Below are positions 1-6,641 of a stretch of 33,539 bases of DNA, in pieces. The translations under genes were made by a program, and so were the position numbers. Location: NCBI RefSeq assembly GCF_001894925.1, contig NZ_BCXD01000036.1, positions 1 to 33,539 of the forward strand, in the 5' to 3' direction. The stretch is from Rhodococcus rhodnii NBRC 100604 (GTDB taxonomy: Bacteria > Actinomycetota > Actinomycetes > Mycobacteriales > Mycobacteriaceae). Each line of letters begins with the position of its first letter. Positions within the stretch are counted from its first letter, which is position 1. Below the pieces are notes generated by a model. The model had not been told where the DNA came from, searched no databases, and saw nothing but the letters and a program-made list of their open reading frames with translations.

Positions 1-237
1 ACCACACCGACCCGAAAGCCGGCACAACCGGGATGACTTGTTCCACCCACAAACACCTGCAGGCGCGGACCACAACCCTACACGAGAGTCTGTCCTGACC
101 GCCAGGCGCACCCCGTACAACCTCGTTCACTCACCACACTCGAAAGCCGGGAGTCGGTGTCCGTGTCGCTCTGACCTGAACGAAGTTACGCGATGATCGG
201 CGCTCTCACCAAATCGCCTGGTAGACGGGGTCGCGCG

Positions 238-462
238 TCACGGGACCCAGTACTTGCGCGCGAGTTCGTCGATCACGGGATCGGCCTCGTCCGCCTCGTC
301 GAGCCGGGCGAGATCGATCTCGACGTCGGCCATCCGCTGATCGGTGCCGTCTACCGACTGCCCGGTCCGGTCGTCCTCGTCACGCTGGCGGAGCAGCTTC
401 TCACGCACCCTGCGGCGCAACTCGTCACGTTCGCTCGGGCCGTCGGAAGCGGAATCTGCCAT
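238..462 (-). CDS. Small acidic hypothetical protein (74 aa)
   Basis: I do not recognise this protein. It is 74 residues, very rich in Asp, Glu and Arg, with a predicted helical charged N-terminal half (about residues 10-30) and a C-terminus ending in ARKYWVP. There is no signal peptide, membrane segment or cysteine. Codon choice (GAC, GAG, CTC, GTC) looks like that of neighbouring real genes, which is the main reason to prefer it over the longer frame on the plus strand. The ATG has no clear Shine-Dalgarno sequence. It lies downstream of, and on the same strand as, the 38-residue membrane protein gene, so the two may be co-transcribed. Function unknown. Confidence 0.55.
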   Translation of the reverse strand: MADSASDGPSERDELRRRVREKLLRQRDEDDRTGQSVDGTDQRMADVEIDLARLDEADEADPVIDELARKYWVP

Positions 463-515
463 GCGTCGAGCATGGCTGGCCGACGACGATCCTGCAGAGG
501 TTCGGTGCGCGCCGA

Positions 516-632
516 TCAGCGCTGCGGCCGTCCGTCGTTGTCGTCGTCACGACGAAAGACGCGACGAGCGAGCGGCCACAGGGCGACGAGCACGCCGACG
601 GCCAGAATGATCCCGACGATCTCGAACAGCAT
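516..632 (-). CDS. Single-pass small membrane protein (38 aa)
   Basis: This is a 38-residue frame starting MLFEIVGIILAVGVLVALW, which is one hydrophobic transmembrane segment (about residues 3-19), followed by a strongly basic then acidic cytoplasmic tail (ARRVFRRDDDNDGRPQR). A strong Shine-Dalgarno sequence, GGAGG at 642-646, lies 9 nt before the ATG, the best ribosome site in this part of the window and the main evidence that the frame is translated. The positive charges after the helix predict an N-out, C-in topology. I know no named family. It lies between tRNA-Thr and the 74-residue gene, all on the minus strand. Standard gene callers would probably miss it. Confidence 0.65.
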   Translation of the reverse strand: MLFEIVGIILAVGVLVALWPLARRVFRRDDDNDGRPQR

Positions 633-687
633 CTCCACTCACCTCCGGTTCGGGGGCGATCGTCACCCGCTCCCCAGGGTAGTCACG

Positions 688-726
688 CGCGAAGGGCCCC
701 TCCGGATTCCGGAGGGGCCCTTCGCG
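688..726 (-). terminator. Terminator hairpin of tRNA-Thr
   Basis: A perfect 18-bp inverted repeat (arms 688-705 and 709-726, loop ATT) begins directly after the encoded CCA end of the tRNA. No T-run follows in the minus direction, so it is the U-less hairpin type common in actinobacteria. Confidence 0.8.
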
Positions 727-802
727 TGGAGCTGCCTGAGAGAATCGAACTCTCGACCTTTTCATTACGAGTGAAATGCTCTACCGACTGAGCTAAGGCA
801 GC
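727..802 (-). tRNA. tRNA-Thr (anticodon CGT)
   Basis: The minus strand folds as a full cloverleaf. The acceptor stem is GCTGCCT/AGGCAGC. The D arm contains AGCTCAGTCGGTAGAGC. The anticodon stem TTTCA/TGAAA closes the loop CTCGTAA with anticodon CGT (reads ACG, threonine). The T arm is GAGAG-TTCGATT-CTCTC. The discriminator base T and a genomically encoded CCA occupy 727-730. A hairpin terminator follows immediately. Confidence 0.96.
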
Positions 803-836
803 GGTGCCTTGCGGCGCGTCAGAGTCTAGCGTGACA

Positions 837-2048
837 TCACGCAGAACGCGAAAACGGCTGGCCGAAGGCTCGTGCCAGCTCCGCGACCATCGCGTCGACC
901 GCCCACTGGGGCTTCACGTTGAGGTCGATCGCCGTACGAGCTCCGAGCACTGCCTCGATGCACACCAGCAGCCCTGCCGGCGAGGTCCGTGCTGCGAGTT
1001 CGCGTGCCTTGTCGGCCATGTCGGGGTGCGCGAGGACGGTGCCGTTCCCCCACGACACCGCGAGGGCGTCGCGGTAGAGACCGGCGAGATCGATCAGCGC
1101 ACGATCGAGGGCGTCGCGCGTACTGCGGGTGAGCCGCGACTTCTGGCGCTGCTCGAGCGCCTTGAGCTGCCCGGCCGAGCCGCGGAGCGCACCCACGGCC
1201 CCCTTCCCGGTACCGCCGGCGCCGAGCGCGGTGCGCAACTCCTCCATCTCCCGCTCGTCGACCTCGGCGGTGAGATCCTTCGCTTCGGCCTCTGCCCCCC
1301 GCACGAGGTCCTCGGCGGCGGCGAAGGCGGTGGCCGGACGCAGCGCCGCCGTCGCGAGGGCCAGCGCGTCGCTGCGCCTCGTGCGGGCGGAGAGATCGGT
1401 CGCGAGCCGGCGCGCCCGCCCCACGTGACCACCGCTGATGGCCGCCGCCTCGCGCGCCGCCGCCTCGTCGAGCCCGTCACGCGTGACGAGGACGTGGGCG
1501 ATCGCGTCGACCGTCGGCGTCACGAGATGCATGTGGCGGCACCGCGAGCGCAGCGTCACGGAGATGTCCTCCGGATCGACGGACGGTGCACACAGCAGGA
1601 AGACCGTGCGCTCGGGCGGCTCCTCGACCGCCTTGAGCAGTGCGTTCGCCGCGCCCTCGGTGAGCCGGTCCGCGTCCTCGATGAGGACGATCTGCCAACG
1701 CCCGGTGCTCGGCCTGCGTGCGGCGATCTGGACGATCTGCCGCATCTCCTTGACGCCGATGCTCAGCCCCTCCGGGATCACCCGACGGACGTCACCGTGT
1801 GTACCGGCGAGAACCGTGGTGCACGCATGACAGTGACCGCAGCCCGGAACATCGGGATCGGTGCACTCCAGAGCTGCGGCGAACACGAGAGCAGCCACCG
1901 AGCGCCCCGACCCGGGCGGCCCGGTGAACAACCACGAGTGCGTCATCGCCGACCCCGCCGGAACGAGCCCCGCCCGCGCGGCACGCGCCGCGGCGGACAA
2001 CTCCGCCTCGACGTGCTGCTGGCCGACGAGCCGATCGAACACCGTCAC
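837..2048 (-). CDS. holB: DNA polymerase III, delta' subunit (clamp-loader)
   Basis: Subunit of the clamp-loader complex that opens the beta clamp and places it on primed DNA. This 403-residue protein has the AAA+ fold of the tau/gamma/delta' family: a P-loop-like GPPGSGRS at residues 43-50 in which the usual Lys is Arg, a four-Cys zinc module (C62, C70, C73, C76), EDADRLTEGAANALLKAVEEPP, and the SRC motif in LRSRCRHM. The altered P-loop fits delta', which is generally not an ATPase. The start is GTG; the hexamer TAGGCT ends 6 nt upstream, suggesting a leaderless transcript from the 41-bp gap after topA. In M. tuberculosis the orthologue is Rv3644c, but there a cyclase gene separates it from topA. 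Confidence 0.93.
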   Translation of the reverse strand: MTVFDRLVGQQHVEAELSAAARAARAGLVPAGSAMTHSWLFTGPPGSGRSVAALVFAAALECTDPDVPGCGHCHACTTVLAGTHGDVRRVIPEGLSIGVKEMRQIVQIAARRPSTGRWQIVLIEDADRLTEGAANALLKAVEEPPERTVFLLCAPSVDPEDISVTLRSRCRHMHLVTPTVDAIAHVLVTRDGLDEAAAREAAAISGGHVGRARRLATDLSARTRRSDALALATAALRPATAFAAAEDLVRGAEAEAKDLTAEVDEREMEELRTALGAGGTGKGAVGALRGSAGQLKALEQRQKSRLTRSTRDALDRALIDLAGLYRDALAVSWGNGTVLAHPDMADKARELAARTSPAGLLVCIEAVLGARTAIDLNVKPQWAVDAMVAELARAFGQPFSRSA

Positions 2049-2054
2049 GCTGCC

Positions 2055-2060
2055 AGCCTA
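2055..2060 (-). promoter_or_regulatory. Candidate -10 of leaderless holB transcript
   Basis: TAGGCT (minus strand, TANNNT type) lies 6 nt before the GTG of holB and no Shine-Dalgarno sequence intervenes. Placement predicts a transcript that starts at or next to the start codon. Confidence 0.4.
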
Positions 2061-2089
2061 ACGACCCGCTCCGACACCACCGACGGACC

Positions 2090-5053
2090 TCATTCCTCGG
2101 ATGCCGGCTCCGCGGACTCGGTCGTGGTCGCCTTCTTCGAGGCAGCCTTCTTGGTCGCGGCCTTCTTCGTCGTCTTCTTGGCCGCCGTCTTCTTCGCTGC
2201 AGTCTTCTTGGCGGGGGCCTTCTTCGCCGCCGTCTTCTTGGCGGTCTTCTTGGCAGTCTTCTTCGCGGGACCACGGGCGCGGCGATCCGCGAGCAGCTCC
2301 GACGCGCGCTCGTCGGTGATCGACGTGACCTCGTCGCCCTTGCGCAGGCTCGCGTTGGTCTCGCCGTCGGTGACGTACGGCCCGAACCGGCCGTCCTTGA
2401 TCACCATCGGCTTCTCGCTCACCGGATCGACGCCCAACTCGCGCAGCGGCGGAGTCGCGGCTGCCTGACGTCCACGACGCTTCGGCTCGGCGTAGATCTT
2501 CAACGCCTCCTCGAGCGTGACGCTGAAGATCTGATCCTCGGTCGCGAGCGATCGCGAATCGCTGCCCTTCTTGAGGTACGGCCCGTAGCGACCGTTCTGC
2601 GCCGTGATCTCGTCGCCCGACTCGGGGTCGACGCCCACCGTGCGCGGCAACGCCAGCAGCGCGAGCGCGTCGTCGAGCGTGACGGTCGCGAGATCCATCG
2701 ACTTGAGCAGCGAGCCCGTGCGCGGCTTCGGTCCCGCCTTCTTCGCCGTCTTCTTCGCTGCCTTCTTGGCGGGCGCCTTCGTCTTCACCGTGCCGTCGCC
2801 CGATTCCGGCGCAGGTGCGACCGGTTCCGGCTCCGGTGGCTCGGGGATGATCTCGGTGACGTACGGGCCGAAGCGGCCCTCCTTCGCCACGATCTCGTGG
2901 CCCGTCAGCGGGTCGACGCCGAGCTTGCGCCCCTCCTGGGGCGTCGCGAACAGCTTCTCGGCGTACTCGGGGGTGAGCTCGTCGGGCGGCAGGTCGTCGG
3001 GCAGATTCGCACGCTGCGACACCGGATCGCCGTCGGGATCGTCCGGATTGCGCACCATGCGTTCGAGGTAAGGGCCGTACCGTCCGACACGGACGTGGAC
3101 CTCGCGCCCCTCGTCGTCGTCGAAAAGGCGGATCGAGTTGATCTCGCGAGCGTCGATCTCCTCGAGATTCGCGCCGACCATCTTCTTCAGGCCGCCCTCG
3201 CGAGCGACGGAGTTCTCCGCGCCGCTCTCGCCGCCGAAGTAGAAGCCCGTGAGCCAGTTGCCGCGCTGCTCGCGGCCACCGGCGATCGCGTCGAGGTCGT
3301 CCTCCATACCGGCGGTGAAGCCGAAGTCGACGAGCCGCCCGAAGTGCGCCTCGAGCAGCCCGATCACGGCGAACGCGACCCACGACGGCACGAGCGCACT
3401 GCCGCGCTTGTAGACGTAACCGCGGTCGAGGATCGTCTTGATGATCGAGGCGTACGTCGACGGCCTGCCGATGCCCTGGTCCTCGAGCATCTTGATGAGG
3501 CTCGCCTCGGTGTAGCGGGCGGGCGGATTCGTCGTGTGCCCGTCCGGATCGAGCTCGGTCGCGGTGACGGCGTCGCCCTGCGACAGCGACGGCAGCCGAC
3601 GCTCGGCGTCGTCGGACGCGCCGCCGCTCTCCTCGTCGACGCTCTCGACGTATGCCCGCAGGAAGCCGGAGAAGGTGATCGTGCGGCCCGACGACGAGAA
3701 GATGCACTCCTCGCCCGTGCCCGCCGTGCCCGCGATCCGCAGCGTCAGGGTGTTGCCGCGAGCGTCCGCCATCTGCGACGCGACGGTGCGCTGCCAGATC
3801 AGCTCGTACAGCTTGAACTCGTCCTGATCGAGCCGCGAGTGGAGCTCGCCGGGAGTCGCGAAGGTGTCGCCGGCCGGGCGGATCGCCTCGTGCGCCTCCT
3901 GCGCGTTCTTGACCTTGCGGGTGTACTGTCGCGGCGAGCCGTGCACGTACTCGCTGCCGTAGAGCTCCGTCGCCTGAGCCCGCGCCGCCGCGATCGCCGA
4001 ATCCGACAGCGTCGTGGAGTCGGTACGCATGTAGGTGATGTAGCCGTTCTCGTACAACCGCTGCGCCGTGCGCATCGTGCGCTCGGACGTGAACCGCAGC
4101 TTGCGGCCCGCCTCCTGCTGGAGCGTCGACGTCATGAACGGCGGATAGGGCTTGCGGGTGTACGGCTTCGTCTCGGCAGACGACACCGTGAGATCGACCC
4201 CGGCCAGCGCGTCCGCGAGCCGGCGGGCGCGCGTCTCGTCGAGCACGGTGACGGCGTCGTTGCTCAGCCGCCCGTCGGAACCGAAGTCACGGCCCTGCGC
4301 GACGCGGGCGCCGTCGACCGACACGAGCCGCGAACCGAACGTCCTCGGCGACGCGTCGGCGCCGGCGTCGAGCGTCGCAGAGATGTCCCAGTACTCGGCG
4401 GACCGGAACGCCATGCGCTCCCGCTCGCGCTGGACGACGATGCGCGTCGCGACCGACTGCACGCGGCCCGCCGACAGCCTCGGCATGACCTTCTTCCACA
4501 GCACGGGGCTGACCTCGTAGCCGTACAGCCGATCGAGGATGCGGCGCGTCTCCTGCGCATCGACCAGGTCGAGGTCGAGATCGCGGGTGTCCTCCGCGGC
4601 GGCGCGGATCGCGGGCTCGGTGATCTCGTGGAACACCATCCGGCGGACCGGAACCTTGGGCTTGAGGGTCTCCAGCAGATGCCACGCGATCGCCTCGCCC
4701 TCACGGTCGGGGTCGGTGGCGAGGTAGAGCTCGTCGACATCCTTCAGCAGGCCCTTGAGCTCGGTGACCTTGGCCTTCTTGTCGGGGTTGACGACGTACA
4801 GCGGCTCGAAGTCGTGGTCGACGTCGACGCCGAGGCGTGCCCACGGTTGCCCCTTGTACTTGGCGGGGACGTCGGCGGCGCCGCGCGGCAGATCCCGGAT
4901 GTGACCGACGGAGGCCTCGACGACGTAGTCGCGCCCGAGATACGGAGCGATCTTGCGGGCCTTGGTGGGCGACTCGACGATCACCAAGCGCCGCGGCCGG
5001 GACGAACCACTCGCCGCCGCGGCCTTTTTCGTGCCGCTGTCTGCGTTTGCCAC
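2090..5053 (-). CDS. topA: DNA topoisomerase I (type IA)
   Basis: Relaxes negatively supercoiled DNA by single-strand passage. The 987-residue protein shows the Toprim domain (VIVESPTKARKI near residue 23, acidic triad in DPDREGEA at 114-121) and the catalytic tyrosine in YMRTDST (Y341), followed by LEDQGIGRPSTYASII. The C-terminal part carries several topoisomerase C-repeat modules, each with a (G)RFGPYV or GRYGPY core, instead of four-Cys zinc ribbons, as in mycobacterial enzymes. The last about 80 residues are a Lys/Ala tail of AKK and KKTAKK repeats, probably a non-specific DNA-binding tether. The start is GTG with AGGAGGG about 10 nt upstream. Confidence 0.98.
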   Translation of the reverse strand: MANADSGTKKAAAASGSSRPRRLVIVESPTKARKIAPYLGRDYVVEASVGHIRDLPRGAADVPAKYKGQPWARLGVDVDHDFEPLYVVNPDKKAKVTELKGLLKDVDELYLATDPDREGEAIAWHLLETLKPKVPVRRMVFHEITEPAIRAAAEDTRDLDLDLVDAQETRRILDRLYGYEVSPVLWKKVMPRLSAGRVQSVATRIVVQRERERMAFRSAEYWDISATLDAGADASPRTFGSRLVSVDGARVAQGRDFGSDGRLSNDAVTVLDETRARRLADALAGVDLTVSSAETKPYTRKPYPPFMTSTLQQEAGRKLRFTSERTMRTAQRLYENGYITYMRTDSTTLSDSAIAAARAQATELYGSEYVHGSPRQYTRKVKNAQEAHEAIRPAGDTFATPGELHSRLDQDEFKLYELIWQRTVASQMADARGNTLTLRIAGTAGTGEECIFSSSGRTITFSGFLRAYVESVDEESGGASDDAERRLPSLSQGDAVTATELDPDGHTTNPPARYTEASLIKMLEDQGIGRPSTYASIIKTILDRGYVYKRGSALVPSWVAFAVIGLLEAHFGRLVDFGFTAGMEDDLDAIAGGREQRGNWLTGFYFGGESGAENSVAREGGLKKMVGANLEEIDAREINSIRLFDDDEGREVHVRVGRYGPYLERMVRNPDDPDGDPVSQRANLPDDLPPDELTPEYAEKLFATPQEGRKLGVDPLTGHEIVAKEGRFGPYVTEIIPEPPEPEPVAPAPESGDGTVKTKAPAKKAAKKTAKKAGPKPRTGSLLKSMDLATVTLDDALALLALPRTVGVDPESGDEITAQNGRYGPYLKKGSDSRSLATEDQIFSVTLEEALKIYAEPKRRGRQAAATPPLRELGVDPVSEKPMVIKDGRFGPYVTDGETNASLRKGDEVTSITDERASELLADRRARGPAKKTAKKTAKKTAAKKAPAKKTAAKKTAAKKTTKKAATKKAASKKATTTESAEPASEE

Positions 5054-5115
5054 CTTGACCGAACCCTCCTGATTCGCCCGCCGCCGTTCGGCGCGTCCGC
5101 GGTGAATGAAACCCC

Positions 5116-5121
5116 TGTATA
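5116..5121 (-). promoter_or_regulatory. Candidate -10 of topA
   Basis: TATACA on the minus strand lies about 60 nt before the topA start in the least GC-rich part of the gap. No good -35 hexamer is visible at normal spacing. The resulting leader would include the AGGAGGG ribosome site. Confidence 0.35.
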
Positions 5122-5170
5122 CCTGCTTCCTCTTTTCCAGAGTGTCACATCCGCCCTCGTGCCCCGACCG

Positions 5171-5785
5171 TCAGTGCCGCGGAATGCGCTCGGTGAGAGT
5201 CGGCCATTCGGTACGTTCGTGCAACTCCGGAGGGCAGTCGCCGATACTCTCGAGCAACCGCGTCACCCTGCGGCGCCCACCGATCCGCAGTCCCGGCGAT
5301 CCCCCTCTGGTCCCGACGAGGGTCGGCGCGATCCCGGCACGAATCATGGCGGCGACCAGCGGCGAGAACGTGTCGGGTGCGTGCCGGTCGAGCGCGAGCA
5401 CGTAACGCGTGTCCGCACCGGAACCGTGTTCGACGTGCCCGGACGCGATCGCCCACAGCCGCAACGCGCGGGCCGTCGGCACCCATCCGGCCGGGACCGC
5501 CTTGACGGCTCCGCGCGTCCAGTCCCGCACGAGCGCGTCGAGCGCCGGGTCGCGCGCCGTGCGCACGAGTGGTGATCCTTCGTCGCTCGTCGTCACTTCT
5601 GCCGCGACGCCCGAGTCGCCGACGGCCGCGGCGAGCGCACGTGCGCGGCGGTCGTCGGCCACGACGGTGGAGATCCTCGCACCGGCCGGTGCCGCGACGG
5701 CCTGGCCCGTCCCGGCGAGCAGACCGGCGAGGTCCGCGACGTCGGGCGGAGCGAGATCCGCGGAGAAGAACGACAGCTGACTCAC
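5171..5785 (-). CDS. Conserved actinobacterial protein of unknown function (Rv3647c-like)
   Basis: This is a 204-residue soluble protein with no signal peptide, membrane helix or motif that I can tie to a reaction. The N-terminal half is Ala-rich and resembles an alpha/beta fold (STVVADDRRARALAAAV). The C-terminal half contains LALDRHAPDTFSPLVAAMIRAGI, a Gly-rich turn GTRGGSPGLRIGGRRR, and LLESIGDCPPEL. Its place between topA and cspA on the same strand is the same as Rv3647c in M. tuberculosis, which supports orthology but gives no function. The start is GTG with GGAG about 12 nt upstream. It ends about 117 nt before topA, which has its own likely promoter. Confidence 0.8.
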   Translation of the reverse strand: MSQLSFFSADLAPPDVADLAGLLAGTGQAVAAPAGARISTVVADDRRARALAAAVGDSGVAAEVTTSDEGSPLVRTARDPALDALVRDWTRGAVKAVPAGWVPTARALRLWAIASGHVEHGSGADTRYVLALDRHAPDTFSPLVAAMIRAGIAPTLVGTRGGSPGLRIGGRRRVTRLLESIGDCPPELHERTEWPTLTERIPRH

Positions 5786-5915
5786 TCGATCACCTGCTCC
5801 TCCCTGCCCACGCGATCACGGTAGTGATCGGTGCCCGGGGCGGTGGCCGAATCGGAACACCACCACGCACCGCCGCCCACAGGACACCGCCCGCCGAGGA
5901 GAACCCCCGAACAGA

Positions 5916-5952
5916 CGTGTCCCCCGCCACCCGATGGGTGGCGGGGGACACG
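5916..5952 (-). terminator. Terminator hairpin downstream of cspA
   Basis: A perfect 17-bp inverted repeat (arms 5916-5932 and 5936-5952, loop GAT) lies about 100 nt after the cspA stop. The stem is very GC-rich and has no U-run. The stretch from 5786 to 6055 otherwise shows no gene. Confidence 0.75.
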
Positions 5953-6055
5953 ATTCACATCGATCCTGTGCCGACGACTCGGTCGCGTGAACGACTCCGT
6001 CGCTGTGCTCGATCGGTGTTGTCGATCTCGATGACGCCCTGGGGCGGGATCGATA

Positions 6056-6259
6056 TCAGAGAGCGCGAACGCCCGTGGCCTGCGGACCCTTGGTGCCCTG
6101 GCCGACCTCGAACTCGACACGCTGGTTCTCTTCGAGGGTGCGGAAGCCGCTGCCCTGGATCTCGGAGTAGTGAACGAAGACGTCTGCCGAACCGTCCTCG
6201 GGAGCGATGAAGCCGAAGCCCTTCTCCGCGTTGAACCACTTCACAGTGCCCTGTGCCAT
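6056..6259 (-). CDS. cspA: Cold-shock protein, CspA family
   Basis: A 67-residue single cold-shock domain that binds single-stranded RNA/DNA as an RNA chaperone. The protein begins [18 protein letters not shown], with RNP1 (KGFGFI) and RNP2 (VFVHY) both intact, and ends [14 protein letters not shown]. Length and motifs are typical. GAGAAGGAAAG upstream supplies the ribosome site. The gene has its own hairpin terminator downstream and is preceded by a long gap that probably holds a structured leader, as is common for cold-shock genes. It corresponds to Rv3648c by position. Confidence 0.95.
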   Translation of the reverse strand: MAQGTVKWFNAEKGFGFIAPEDGSADVFVHYSEIQGSGFRTLEENQRVEFEVGQGTKGPQATGVRAL

Positions 6260-6512
6260 GCTTTCCTTCTCTTTCTCACACCGGATTCGGCGACCGTTCC
6301 TTCTCGGCCACCGGGCCGGTTCCGACCGCTGTACTTCTTCGTTTCCCCCTCAGGAAAGCAGAGCACCGCGCTCGCAACATCGATCCTGCGTGTCCCGACT
6401 TGCGTCGATGTTCACGACAGAAGCTGCGACCACGCTTAGTGAACCACGAAGAACGCGCGCGCAACAGTCGAAACCTCCAGAATCGTGAGAATTAACCGGA
6501 GGTCTTCCTGCC
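6260..6512 (-). promoter_or_regulatory. Long upstream/leader region of cspA
   Basis: About 250 nt before cspA has no gene and a lower GC content than the surroundings. The least GC-rich part (about 6480-6500, containing GGTTAATTCTC on the minus strand) is the likeliest promoter zone, which would give a leader of about 200 nt. I cannot fix the -10 or the transcription start. Confidence 0.35.
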
Positions 6513-6524
6513 TACCGGCCGGTA
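6513..6524. promoter_or_regulatory. Perfect 12-bp palindrome, candidate operator
   Basis: TACCGGCCGGTA is a perfect 12-bp palindrome in the divergent gap between cspA and the helicase gene. It lies about 18 bp before a TATTCT hexamer (6542-6547, plus strand) that could be the helicase -10, so it covers the -35 region. No regulator is assigned. Confidence 0.35.
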
Positions 6525-6641
6525 ACGTGTACCGACGCAGCTATTCTGTCCCCCGGTGAGCGTGTGTCGTCACCAGCACATTTCGAGAAATCCCCAGGTC
6601 AACGGGTATGGTTCGTGCGAACGAGCAGGCGAAGGACCCCC

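Noticed and set aside
1-237. Partial gene at the left edge
   Set aside because: No frame with sensible codon use, ribosome site or domain is visible; two GAAAGCCGG copies (13-21 and 143-151) are too short to interpret.
193-774. Plus-strand frame covering the two small minus-strand genes and the tRNA
   Set aside because: It runs through the terminator hairpin and most of tRNA-Thr, so it cannot be a real coding region of that length.
2897-5575. Plus-strand open frame of about 890 codons opposite topA
   Set aside because: It is the complement of a well-conserved topA, is Arg/Leu/Val-rich and has no recognisable motif.
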